From positions 401,749 to 465,748 of the forward strand of contig CAUYUJ010001459.1 in assembly GCA_963575745.1 (NCBI GenBank): 64,000 nt of DNA, given 5' to 3'. Of the stretch, positions 8,880 through 19,063 are shown in pieces. The position numbers and the translations under genes are program-made. This DNA comes from Prorocentrum cordatum (Eukaryota > Sar > Dinophyceae > Prorocentrales > Prorocentraceae). Numbering within the stretch: position 1 is the stretch's first letter; the number at the start of each line of letters is the position of its first letter. The notes beneath the pieces are model-generated. The model had not been told where the DNA came from. It did no database searches and saw only the letters and a list, made by a program, of their open reading frames with translations.

Positions 8880-10080
8880 GTGGTCGATGAGGAGGTGGTG
8901 CGGAAGGTCGGATGCTGGAGGCTGGGTGGGGACCGTTTTTGTATTCGGCGCTTCGACATTGGGCGAAAGGGGGGGGGAGGGGGGCGGTCTGGCTCCGGAC
9001 CTCTGCTTAGTGCGACTGTTTGTAAGAGTGCGGCCTCTGGGGGAGACACCACCCGCTCGAAACAGGCGTCAACAAACAGCCAAGATCTACCCCCGGGGGG
9101 TTTTGTTTGGGGCCCGCGCCGATCGGAAAAACAATGAATAAAAAACGATCGCGTGTCGGAGTGCTGATCTGGTGTAGTCCGGAGCTCGATGGATGGAGGT
9201 GGGAGTGGGAGGTCGGACGCTGAAGGCTGGAGGTCGAAATGCCGTGTGGGTGAAGGGTGGAGGTCGAGAGGGGGGGGTGGAAGTGGGACGTCGGATGTTG
9301 GAGGCTGGGGGTTAGACCGCTCAGCTGGTGGCTGCTTGCGGTCGCAGTGCTCAGCAGGTATACGCTGAAGTCGATTGGTGGAGATTGGATGCCGCAGGGG
9401 CCAGTTCGCGGAGGCTGGATGTCGAACAAATAAAGGCGCAAGCGGGACGTCGCATGTTGGAGCCTGGAGGTCGGAGTGCTCAGCTGGCAAGAGCTTGTGG
9501 TCGATAGGTGGTGGTGGATTCGGGGAATCGAATGATGGAGGCTGGAGGTCGAAGTGCTGAGCTGGTCTAGGCTGGAAGTCGATAGGTGGAAGTGGAGGTG
9601 GGATGTCAGACGCTGGGGTTGGATGCTGCAGTGCCTGGTTCGTGGAGGCTGGAAGTTGAAGAAGTGAACGTGGAAGAGGGGCGCAGGATGTTGGGGGCTG
9701 AAGGTCGGAGTGCTGATCCCACGGAAGCTGAAGGTCGATAGGTGGAGGTGGACGCGATATGTCGACACTGGAAGCGTAAGGTTGGGAAATTTGGTACGTG
9801 TAGGCTGGAGGTCGAGAGTTGGAGGTGGAGGTGGAAAGCCGGATGCTCAAGAGAAAAAGTCGGATTGCTGTACTGGCGGAGGTTGGAGCTCGAAAGTTGG
9901 AGGTGAAGGTGGAAGAGGACGCTGGTGGCTGGAGGTCTGGGGTGCTGGGCTGGCGGAAGCTGGAGGTCGACAGGTAGAGGTGAAGTGGGGTGTCGGAGTA
10001 TTGGGGCCAGAACTCGGGCGGCTGGAAGTCGATAAAATGAGGCAACGGAGGTCGGAAGACTGAATCGGAGTCGAGGAAGT
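8880..10080. repeat. Degenerate minisatellite with a long open minus-strand frame
   Basis: Plus-strand phrases GGAGGCTGGAGGTCG, AGTGCTGAGCTGG and GGTCGATAGGTGGAGGTGG recur irregularly every 75-160 bp. A minus-strand frame runs 503 codons (8534-10045) and encodes imperfect DLQPP-T-SDVPLPPPP-type repeats. The absence of stops over degenerate repeats is notable, but the product is low-complexity Pro/Ser/Leu, and no family is recognised. I treat it as a repeat rather than a gene. Confidence 0.6.
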
Positions 10081-10094
10081 AGAAATCGGAGGAT

Positions 10095-10156
<62 letters not shown>

Positions 10157-10487
10157 AATGATGATGGTGGTGATGATGATGATGATGCTGATGCTGAGGC
10201 TGCTGCTGCCGATGATGCTGCTGCTGATGATGATACTACTGACGACGATGCGGATGATGATGGTGATGATGATGATGATGATGATGTTGATGATGACGAT
10301 GACGATGATGATGATGATGATGACGTTGATGATGATGATGAGAATGATGAGTATGATGAGTATGATGATGATGATGCTGATGATGATGATGATGATGATG
10401 ATGATGCCGATGACGATGATGATGATGATGATGATGCTGATGATGACGATGAAGATGATGATGACGATGGCGATGATGATGACCTGA
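10095..10487. repeat. (GAT)n microsatellite with GCT interruptions
   Basis: About 390 bp of GAT/ATG repeat with scattered GCT, GAC and GGT variants. The same repeat class occurs at 20410-20630 and 47500-47870. Confidence 0.9.
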
Positions 10488-10617
10488 ATGGCGTACTAGC
10501 CAGGTGCGTCCATGTAGACAGGATGCAACGTGAGCGGGGCAATCATCTTCAAGAATCGTTGCGGGGACAACTGCTGGAATACATGGACCGACACATGCGC
10601 TGCAACACGTACTGTCT

Positions 10618-11130
10618 TTAATGATCCCATTGTTGGTTCTGCTCCAATTCCCACCACCGTGCGTCGCCGTCGGTACGCGGTTCGTTCGCGGTACACGACG
10701 TCGCCTTCCCATGATTTCTTTTGTCCTCCATGTCTGCGAAAGCTGGTCGTGAGTCGTGTAGGCTGGGGTCCCAACTCTTACGCAGAAACGTCCATCTGTG
10801 GACGCCGTGTGGTTGACCACGTGTACTGCAAATGTTCATTTGCGTTTGAAATGTGCATCAGTCTAGTCATCAACTTGTGCACGCTTCGCAAGCGCAACAG
10901 CGGCGGGGGTACTTCTTCGTAGGACGTGAACCCACGATTCCATTTCGTCGTCGCTGTCTCTGTGCTGTTGACTGAGCTGTTCGGTGCAAGTGTCAGTGCT
11001 GGTGTCGGTGGTGCTACCGTCGGCGCTGGTGGTGCTGCTGTAGGCGCTCGCTGTCTGCCTGTTGTGTTCTGTCGCGGTTCGTCTCCCCCAGGAGGAGGCA
11101 GGAGGGGGAGGCGGAGGGGGAGAGGATGAC
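10618..11130 (-). pseudogene. Decayed non-LTR retrotransposon, post-RT C-terminal region
   Basis: On the minus strand an acidic Ser/Thr-rich linker (TEQLSQQHRDSDDEMESW) is followed by WVHVLRRSTPAAVALAKRA and QVDD. This matches the 'S/T/acidic linker, then [EP]xxWVxWxxRxTxxA...V.DW' layout downstream of the RT domain in dinoflagellate LINE-like elements (from memory). In another frame, RKSWDPSLHDSRPAF (about 10740-10790) resembles the next block. Frames change at least once and no RT core is present. The GAT microsatellite abuts its 3' side. Confidence 0.45.
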
Positions 11131-11398
11131 GAGGAAACAGGAACCAGCAGGACGAGAGGGTGACAACCATGCGGATGACGAGGATGAAGGCCAGCAACAA
11201 CGATGCTGCAACATGCCATCCCGTTACAAGTCCCCTCCACGTAACTCTCCATGTGCACCATTTGTTTTGCTGCGGGCGGCGCTCCCCCGGAAGGCGAACG
11301 CCCCGCGGGGCCCACCGACTCTCAGAAGTGTAAATGGTCACCCCGTTCCCCCCCTCCTCTCTTACTTCGGGGAACGAATCATGACATAAACCTAAAAA
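11130..11398. other. Non-repetitive segment, no gene recognised
   Basis: Mixed-composition sequence between the RT remnant and a fold-back element. No motif was recognised. Confidence 0.3.
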
Positions 11399-11525
11399 CT
11401 CGGAGGTCCGCGCGGATTTCTCGGATCGGCGCTGGGGCCCCCTGGCGGCGCCTCCGGCGCCGCCCCTGGCGCGCTCCGCGCGCCAGGGAAGGGGGGTTCC
11501 AGCGCCGATCCGAGAAATCCGCGTG
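11398..11525. repeat. Fold-back element family F, copy 3
   Basis: The arms CGCGGATTTCTCGGATCGG + CGCTGG and their exact complement CCAGCG + CCGATCCGAGAAATCCGCG form a perfect 25-bp stem around a GC-rich centre that carries its own GGCGCC palindromes. The left flank ACATAAAC matches other copies. Confidence 0.8.
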
Positions 11526-11715
11526 AATCTCAGATTTTTGCTATGCTTAGGTCGTTGTTCGTTCCCCCCAATCATATCTTCATCACCTTTTTCCCTGTCC
11601 CTCTCTTTCCTAGAAGTCCACGCGAATCTCAGAGTTTTGTTATGCTTATGTCATTGTTCGTTCCCCCCAATCATGTCTTCATCACCCTTACCCCTGTCCC
11701 TCTCTTTACCCCTGC
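11521..11715. repeat. Two direct repeats of about 100 bp
   Basis: The phrase AATCTCAGA-TTTTG-TATGCTTA, then TTGTTCGTTCCCCCCAATCAT and ATCACC...CCTGTCCCTCTCTTT, occurs from 11525 and again from 11622. The unit before the second copy begins AGTCCACGCG, like a family F end. Confidence 0.7.
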
Positions 11716-11940
11716 CCTTTACCAAAGGTCACTCCGGCGAAAAGGCACTCTTACGTCTAGTCGGCTCTTTCACGCTCGTGATCCGCTGGCCCCGGCGCAA
11801 GGGGAAGGCGATCGAGATGCTTCCGAAGATCCACATCCTGGGCATCACTGGCAGCCTTGCCGTCGACGCGCCCAGCGAGGAAGGACACAGTCGACCAGGA
11901 GGGAGGCATGGGACGAGGGCGAGGATGAGGGGGGCGGGGA
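11716..11940. other. Non-repetitive segment, no gene recognised
   Basis: No motif, repeat or convincing exon was seen. Confidence 0.3.
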
Positions 11941-12002
11941 CTACACCCTGCGAAATGCTTAAGAAATCATGGGTTAAGAAATTCATAGTCTCAGAACTTG
12001 AA
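11941..12002. repeat. Family X element, left half of a split copy
   Basis: ACACCCTGCGAAATGCTTAAG, CATGGGTTAAGAAATTCATA and GTCTCAGAACTTGAA match the left part of the intact copy at 4241-4410 almost base for base. The match stops at about 12002 and resumes at about 12990. Confidence 0.8.
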
Positions 12003-12015
12003 TAAAAACCCCAAA

Positions 12016-12969
12016 TCCCACCAGCCCTCTGGGCGTAGGTGGTCTAGAACAGATCCTCTTCCACCCCTCCCTCTTCCCCCTTGGGGAGGGGTTTACCCCT
12101 CCCCCTACCCCCTCCCCTGGACCTGGACGGGGGGGGCCGCGGGTAGTTAGAGCGTCCAAGATGGCCCAAGACGGCTCCAAGAGCGCCTCAGAGAACCCAA
12201 GATGAGCTCCAAGATGGCTCAAGATAGCGCAAGATCGCTCACGATGGCTCCTAAGATGGTTCCAAGAAGCCCAAAGACGGCCCCAAGATAACTCCAAGTG
12301 GCCAAACAGCTCCCCAAGGAGGCCCCGAAGAGGCCAAAATCGTCCCAAAACCTAAGGAAAATCAATGATTTTTGCTTTCTCGCCTTTTCGCTTCCGATGG
12401 CTATCCGAGGCCTGGAGATGGCTCCAAGATGGCCCAAGAGGGCCCCAAGAGAGCCCCAAAAGAGCCCCAAGACGGCCCCAAGAGCGCCCAAGAGCACTCC
12501 AAGAGCGTTCCAAGAGGGGTCCAAGAGGCGATTTTAGGGGCTTCCGAGGGGGGGCGCTAATTAAACCCCCCCTCTTGTTTGATCGACTCCCTCCAAGATG
12601 GCCCCAAAAGCGCCCCGAAGGCTCCCCAGAGCGCCTCAAGAGGGTCCCAAGAGGCGCCCAAGATGCCCCAAGGCGCCCAAAAAGCCCTCCAAGAGGCCCT
12701 CAAAAGACCCCCAAGAAGCTCCTTCCCCTCCTCCTCCTCCTCCTCCGATTCTTCCTCCTTCTCCGTCTCCTCCTCCTCCTCCTCCTCCTCCTCTTCCCCC
12801 TCCTCCTCCTCCTCCTCCTCCGACGACGACGACGACGACGACTCCTCTTCCATCCTCCCCCTCTCGGGGTCTGTGACAGCTTCCCCCGCCCTTTGTTATT
12901 CTGCATGCTCCCCGACTTCCCTGATCACCTTAACTCCCCTGAGCATCGTTTCTGGATGGGCTGGTGGGG
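12016..12969. repeat. Composite repeat C (CCCAAGAGG array), copy 1, inserted in family X
   Basis: The left end TCCCACCAGCCC and right end GGGCTGGTGGGGA are inverted repeats. Between them are GGGGAGGGG TTTA CCCCTCCCC (a hairpin), a purine-rich array of CCCAAGAGGC/CCAAGATGGC units (12150-12720), an AAAATCGT...GATTTTTGC core (12330-12385), and a CTC/GAC tract (12725-12842). The whole block separates the two halves of a family X element. Frames such as GASWGPLGALLG on the minus strand come from the array and are not genes. Confidence 0.75.
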
Positions 12970-12989
12970 ATACGCGAAGCGTCAACAAT

Positions 12990-13087
12990 TTCCATTCAAA
13001 TCTTAGGAGTTACATTGACACATTAAGAATAATCGAGACTCTGGCCGAAAATTTGAGTTTTCTTAAGCATCGCTTAAGGTGTACGAG
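12990..13087. repeat. Family X element, right half of the split copy
   Basis: TTAAGAATAATCGAGACTCT, GGCCGAAAATTTGAGTTTTC and TTAAGCATCGCTTAAGGTGT match the right part of the intact copy at 4241-4410. Confidence 0.8.
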
Positions 13088-13183
13088 GAGGTAGCGTTGG
13101 AGTGAAGGGGGGAATGACAGGAGGCTGGGGAGGACGAGGGGTAGCAAAACAAGAAGGGGGAAGACGGCGAGCAAGAGACGCAC

Positions 13184-13280
13184 ATCGTAGCGCCTCGTAG
13201 AAAGCCACCGGCTTGTCGACCGTCTTGTTGCCTTCGAGCTCTCGGAGCACCTCCGCGCTGTTGCTGCTGAGGCTCCACTC
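13184..13280 (-). CDS. Candidate exon, unrecognised protein
   Basis: The minus-strand frame reads EWSLSSNSAEVLREL, then EGNKTVDKPVAFYEALR, with mostly G/C third positions. It follows CTGGCAG (acceptor-like) and ends before GTGCGTC (donor-like), giving 97 nt. The composition and amino-acid mix look coding, unlike the neighbouring purine-rich DNA. No family is recognised, and partner exons were not found nearby. Confidence 0.35.
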
Positions 13281-13482
13281 CTGCCAGCTCCATCTGGGAG
13301 GCGGTAGGCACGAGGCAGAAGAGTGAGAGGAGGGAAAGGGGGAGGGAGGACGAGAGGAATCACGATGAGGAGTTTGGAAGGAGGACGAGGGACACGGGGC
13401 TGAGGTCAAAGGGCAAGGCCGCAAGCAGGCATGGTTGTGCAGACGCGCACTCACATGAATACACAGACGTCTTTTTGTTTGT

Positions 13483-13483
<1 letters not shown>

Positions 13484-13515
<32 letters not shown>

Positions 13516-13545
13516 ATATATAAATATAGAGATATCTGCATTCCT
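13484..13545. repeat. (TC)n/(TA)n microsatellite
   Basis: CTCTCT repeats grade into TATATAAATATAGAGATATC. The stretch 13290-13480 shows nothing else. Confidence 0.85.
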
Positions 13546-13589
13546 ACAAAGAGCTTGCACGCAGGGCTCGTACTCCTGTTCTAAAGAAT

Positions 13590-13800
13590 TGGGCCAACTT
13601 GTCGGTCTGACGACTATATAACCGTCGTCGCCGCCCCGTCGCCGCCTTGATGCCCCCCGTCGTCTGGGCATGCCTGTCCGCCTGGCTGTCGCCGCCGTCG
13701 CCGCCCCGTCGCCGCCCGTCGTCTGTTTTTTCTGCCGACCTGGCGGCTATGTTCTCGCCGTCGCCGCCTCGCCGCCGCTTTGGATTCTCCTTTCTTTTTT
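13590..13800. repeat. GCC/GTC-rich minisatellite, unit about 80 bp
   Basis: GTCGTCTGGGCATGCCTGTCC, TGGCGGCTATGT and CGCCGTCGCCGCC recur two to three times. The same unit occurs at 26740-26905 (TCGTCTGGGCCGTGTGGTCG, TGGCGGCTATGTCGTCGCC). Both sites precede a GTC-array module. Confidence 0.6.
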
Positions 13801-13839
13801 TGTTTCTCAAAAGGTTCTACCACCCTCCCCCCCCAGGGT

Positions 13840-14019
13840 TACAGTCGAGGCGTTGACCTAAGGAACCCTAAATAAGGAACGAGACCCCTTTTTCCCATAA
13901 GGTCAACCTCGATTTCCGATGGAAAACCGCAGGACAACCCGAGGCAAACTTTGAAACAATCAAGGAACACCGAACCCCTCCCCAACGAAAAGGGTTCCTT
14001 CTTCAGCGCCCCGACTGTA
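13840..14019. repeat. Inverted-repeat element family T, copy C (complete)
   Basis: It begins TACAGTCGAGGCGTTGACC and ends CAGCGCCCCGACTGTA: 16-bp ends with two mismatches. Flanking and terminal TA is consistent with a TA target. The length is 180 bp. Confidence 0.75.
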
Positions 14020-14039
14020 CAAGATCCCCTGTGAACTGA

Positions 14040-14939
14040 TGCGAAACGCACAGGGATCTGACCCAGCGTCCATCCTACCTGTGAATTCAGACAATCCCAG
14101 TCAGGCCGGTATCGACCCCCCCCCCGCCATCCTCTGCAAAAACGTATTATGCGCGCACACCCGTGTAACACAAATCATACGTTTTCGACCATCCCTTGCA
14201 ACACATGGGACGAAGTGCGCACGCGCGCGTCGTCGCGCGCGCATGCCGAAATCCTTCAACAACCTTCGGCTTCGGAGGGAATTCAGAATCGAGCTTCCAC
14301 AGAACATAAAAACACATGGTTCCGCAACCCTGATTTTCTGAAACAGCTTAAGAAAGGCATAGGTCTTTCAACATCTTCAGAACATACTACCAAACGGGCT
14401 TCGCGCGCGCATGTCGGAATCTTTCGAACCCTTGCGCGTGTGCCGTCGTGAGAATCCTCAGCAGAAAGCAATACAAAGTGCACGCGCGCGCGTCGTCGGG
14501 CGCGCATGCCGAGATCCTTCAAAACCCTCGGCTTCGGAAAAGGATTTCAGAATCGAATGTTACAGAAAAACATACAAACACACCAGGTTTCGCAACACGG
14601 GTTTTCAACAAAAGCGTGCGCACGCGTTCTTGCGTCGTCGTCGTCGTCGCCGTCCTTCCTCCTCCCTCGTCGTCGTCGTCGTCGCCGTCGTCCTCTCTCT
14701 TTCCTCGTCGTCGTCGTCGTCGTTGTCGCCGTCGTCGTTTCCGTCGTCGTTGTCGCCGTGGTCGTCCTTCCTCCTCCCTTGTCGTAGTCGTCGTCCGTCG
14801 TCGTCTTCCCTCCTCCCTCGTCGATGTCGTCGTCGGCGTCACCGTCCTCCCTCCTTTTTCGTCGTTCGCGTCGTCGCCATCCTCCCTCTTCCCTCGACGT
14901 TGTCGTCTTTGTCGCCGTCCTCCCTCCTCCCTCCTTCCT

Positions 14940-14971
<32 letters not shown>

Positions 14972-15250
14972 TTGTCGTCGGCGTCGTCGTCGTCGTCGTC
15001 GGCGTCGTCGTCGTCGTCGGCGTCGTCGTCGAAGTCGTTGGAGACGTCGTCGGCGTCGTCGTAGTCGTTGTCGGCGTTGTCGTCGTCGTCGTCGTCGTTG
15101 ATGCTGTCGTCGTCGGCGTCGGTGTCGCTGCCAACTGCCATTTGGTACCTGCTGTCACGGTCTTAAGAGATCTTGCGACCAAATTGCGGGTGGGAGGGTG
15201 GGATGTTTGCACGAGCAGCGGAGAGGATCGCTTCAAGTTGAGCAAATGAT
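14040..15250. repeat. GTC-array module M, copy I
   Basis: The order is a lead-in (CCCGTGTAACACAAATCAT, CATCCCTTGCAACACATGGG), two or three units around CGCGCGCATGCCGAAATCC, TTTTCAACAAAAGCGTGCG, a (GTC)n array with TCCTCCCTC interruptions (14635-15125), then TTGCGGGTGGGAGGGTGGG and TTTGCACGAGCAGCGGAGAGG. Copies II (15360) and III (26985) follow the same order. All frames in the GTC array are open by composition only. Confidence 0.7.
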
Positions 15251-15359
15251 TGGTTCTCCTTTCTGAAAACAGAATAGACTCTACCCCCCCGGCGTTATCA
15301 CTACCCCCGCGTCCTATGTAAATCACATATGATTCGGACCACATGTCCATCCTAAATAT

Positions 15360-15925
15360 GAAATCACAATGTCTCAGGCCAACCGGGTTTCCCCCCTGAG
15401 GTTCCCTTGTAAAAAAACACTACGCGGTGACATAATTTGTTCTAACATGACACTTTTTCGCGAATCCCTTGCAACAAATGGGGCGAAGTGCGCACGCGCG
15501 CGCCGTCGAACGCACATGCAGAAATCCTTCGAAAACCTGCGGTGTCGGAAGGATTTCGCAAACGAGTTCCCCAAAAACATACGAAAACACAGGGTGTCGC
15601 AACACTGATTTGCTAAAAAAGCTTACGCGCGAGCTCTTGCGAAATCTTAAGAAAACCATAGGTTTTTCAGTTCACAAAAAGGCAACCAAACGGACTTCGC
15701 GCGCGCGCATGTCGAAATCTGTCGAACGCCCTTGCGCGTGTGCCGTCGCGAGAATCCTCTGCAAAAATGGGACGAAGTGCCGACGCGCGCGTCGTCGCGC
15801 GCGTACGCCAAAATCCTTCCAAACCCATCGGCTTCGGAAAGGTGTCAAAATCGTGTCCAAAAAACCTAAGAAAACATCAGGTTTCGCAACACGGATTTTC
15901 AACAAAAGCGTGCGCACGCGCTCTT

Positions 15926-15965
<40 letters not shown>

Positions 15966-16166
15966 CGTCCTCCCTCCTCCCGCGTCGTCGTCGTCGTCGC
16001 CTACGTCGTCCTCTGTCTTTCCTCGTGTTCGTCGTCGTCGTCCTCTTTGGCGTCGTGGTCGTTTCCGTCGTCGTTGTCGCCGTGGTCGTCCTTCCTCCTC
16101 CTCCCTCGTCGTCGTCGTCGTCGTCGTCGTCGTCCGCGTCTCGTCGTCGTCCCTCCTATTTCGTCG

Positions 16167-16201
<35 letters not shown>

Positions 16202-16960
16202 TTCCGTCCTCCCTCGTCGTTGTCGTCGTCGGCGTCGCCGTCCTTCCTTCTTCTTCGTCGTTCGCGTCGTCGCCGTCCTCCCTCCTCCCTCGTCGTTGTC
16301 GTCGTTGTCGTCGTTGTCGCCGTCGTCGTCCTCCCTCCTCCCTCGTCGTGGTTTTCGTTGGCGACGTGGTCGTCGTCCTCGTCGTCGTCGTCTTCGTTGG
16401 CGACGTCGTCGTCGTCATCGTCGTCGTCGTCGTCGTTGTCGTCGGTGTCGTCGTCGTCGTCGTCGGCGTCGTCGTCGTCGGCGTTGTCATCGTCGTCGTC
16501 GTCGTCGTCGGCGTCGTCGTCGTCAACGTCGGCGTCTTCGTCGTCGTCGTTGGCGTCGTCGTCGAAGTCGTTGGAGACGTCGTCGGCGTCGTCGTAGTCG
16601 GTGTCGGCGGCGCCGTCGTCGTCGTTGTCGCTGTCGTCGTGGGCGTCGCTGTCGTGGCCAAGTGCCATGTGGTACCTACCGTCACGGTCTTGTCATAGGA
16701 CGTCTTGCGACCAAGTTGCGGGTGGGAGGGTGGGGTGTTTGCACGAGCAGTGGAACGGACAGCTTCAAGACGGTCAAAGTGAATTGCACGACATAGATTG
16801 CACCACGCAAACCGCACAGCACACATTGCACCACACAGATGCCCAACATACTTGTCACTACATCAACTGCTCCACTAAAACATGTATTGCACAACGTGGG
16901 GTGCACCACGTCGAATGCACAACATATATTGCACCACGTAGCTTGCCTTCCTCTTGAGCA
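15360..16960. repeat. GTC-array module M, copy II, with 3' minisatellite
   Basis: Same order as copy I: lead-in with CCCTTGCAACAAATGGGGCG, GCGCGC units, TTTTCAACAAAAGCGTGCG (15898), GTC array (15925-16670), TTGCGGGTGGGAGGGTGGGG, GCACGAGCAGTGGA. It then ends in a short minisatellite built on TTGCACCACATAGA (16780-16935). Copy III carries the same 3' minisatellite. Confidence 0.7.
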
Positions 16961-18180
16961 AATCTCTGCCCCCCACAAAAACTACCTTTTCCAGCTGGGA
17001 GGGTCCAATGTACATCTGATGTTGCCCCATCGTTTGTCTTAACAGCAATGCCGTACCCCATACCATCCCAAACAGGCCATTATCCCACCCCCTCATCCCT
17101 ATCATGCCATCCTGTGCGCGCATTGGCTTGCCAAACACCAGCACTTTTCAAACATCAGCACTTTACAACACAAGGAAAGTATTGACATGCGCGCGCCATC
17201 GCGATTGGTTTTGCAATCCGATTCCTCCCAATAAACAAGATATGCGCGCGCGCTCTTGCAAACTTTCATGCGCACTGAACTTCCCAAACCGTTTCGTGAC
17301 ATTGGAACATGCCCCCCCCCCCGCGCGAGCGCGTCGAAATCATTCGAAAACTTTTGCGCGTTTGCTGGGGGCTGGGGGTGGGTGGGTGGGTGGGTGGGGG
17401 GGCGATCCGTGTCAAATAACACAATGCGGGCCACTCGCGCGCGTCGACTGCGAGCACATGTCGAAACCCCTCCGTGCGGGCCGCTCGCGCGCGCACGTCG
17501 AAATCCTTCCACAACCTTCATGGCCAACGCGTGGACGCCACCATTGTCATTGAGCAGCATCGGCGCCGTCACTAACTGGACGAGCGCGTTCCACATCTCG
17601 CAAAGTAACTACTCGCAAAGTGGCCTGGGTCCGCCACAGGGGAACCATTATAATTTTTCACCGAGGCAAACACCTGTTTTTTGTCAGACGTTTGCGAGTA
17701 GGCATTTTGTGGGTAATGGAACGCGCTTGGTGAGTCACTGGCCGCGCCGTCGTCATTGTCATCATCGCCGCCAGCAGCGCTACTATCAGCATCGCGTCTG
17801 CCGTTGACACGCCGCCATGAAGCGCGTGCTCGCCGGCGCGGCCTGCGAGACGTGCTGAGAAGCGCCCGGCGGTCAGCGCCACCGCGGCCGCGTCGGTCGC
17901 GCCAAACCAGCTGGCCACTCTGCGCGCGAGCCTGCGCGCGCTAGCGCGGCCGCAGCGATGTGCCAGCCAGCGCCAAGCAGTCATCGCAATCGCCGCCGCG
18001 GGGATTTTGCAAACCATGTTGCGGGTGGGTGGGTGGGACAAATGACGCGAATCATGGAATTGACAACTCCAATCTCGGCAGGGTGAGTTGCGCCGCGTTG
18101 ATTCTTCTTTCTAAAAGAATATTCGGATCTATCTCCCCCCCGGACTTAACAGTGCCATTTTGCGTATTGCATTTTTTCCA
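16960..18180. other. Partial module M sequence and GC-rich DNA, no gene recognised
   Basis: Scattered module M fragments are visible: GCGCGCGCACGTCGAAATCC near 17490, and CATGTTGCGGGTGGGTGGG at 18016. The interval 17740-17980 is GC-rich where copies I-III have a GTC array. A minus-strand frame there (17658-18041) is Ala/Arg-rich and not recognisable. Confidence 0.4.
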
Positions 18181-18450
18181 GGATTCTGCCTCATCGTCCA
18201 TCATAAATATGGATGCGTACCATCCTAGGCAGGCCAGTATCGCACCCACTCATCCTCTGCAGAAGCACGATGCGAACGAACTTGTTCTTTATTAAAACGT
18301 ATAGGCTTTCGAACAACCCTTGAAAAGAAGAAACGAACTGCACGCGCGCGCGTCGTGGCGCACGCATGCCGGAATCCTTCTAGAACCTTAGGTTTCGTAA
18401 GGACTCAAACCCGAATGCCCCGAAAACGTATACACCAGCATTGCGAAGAA
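18180..18450. repeat. Module M, copy IV lead-in only
   Basis: CATCATAAATATGGATGCG, ACCATCCTAGGCAGGCCAGT, CACGCGCGCGCGTCGTGGCG and GCCGGAATCCTTCTAGAACC match the lead-in of the other module copies. The GTC array is absent and a 90-bp tandem repeat follows. Confidence 0.55.
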
Positions 18451-18479
18451 CCCAACAATATGCAGTTGTGAGCACCGTC

Positions 18480-19022
18480 GTCGTATGCACCGCATTCGGA
18501 GGAGCTCCCTATCGGGCCACGAAGCGTGTGAGGGGTGTGCCAGAATTTGTCCGGTGGTCGCATGCGAAAGCAGCCACTGGGGCCGTCGGTGGAATCCCCT
18601 ATGCGGCCACGAAGCGCGTGAGAGGTGTGCCGAAACAGGTGCGGTGGGCGCATGCGAACGCAACCATTGGGGCCGTCGGTGGAGCTCCCTGTGGTGCCGC
18701 GAAACGTGTCCGAAATGAGTGCGGTGGGCGCATGCGAACGCAGCTACAAGCGCCTTCGGTGGAGCTCCTTAGGGGTGCTTCGGAGCTCCCCATGAGGCCA
18801 CGAGACGTGTGAGGGGTGTGCCGAAGTCGGTGTGCGTGACGCATGCGGGCGGTGGCACTGGGGCTTTCGGTGGAGCTCCCTGTGGGGCCAGGAAGCGTGT
18901 AAGGGGTGTGCCGAATTGGGTGATCGTGACGCATGCGGGCGGTGGCACTGGGGCCTGCGGTGGAGCTCCCTGTGGGGCCACGAAGCGTGTGAGGGGTGTG
19001 CCGAAGTGTGTGTGTGTGTGTA

Positions 19023-19063
<41 letters not shown>

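Noticed and set aside
12219-13006. 'GLLGASWGPLGALLG' repeat protein frames in composite C arrays
   Set aside because: They are translations of CCCAAGAGGC units and recur at every array copy in several frames.
13860-13885. CCCTAAA-like strings as telomere repeats (also 62695)
   Set aside because: Single occurrences inside family T elements, not arrays.
14411-16796. Ser/Val/Arg-rich frames in GTC arrays
   Set aside because: All frames on both strands are open by composition; the frames contain no coherent domain.
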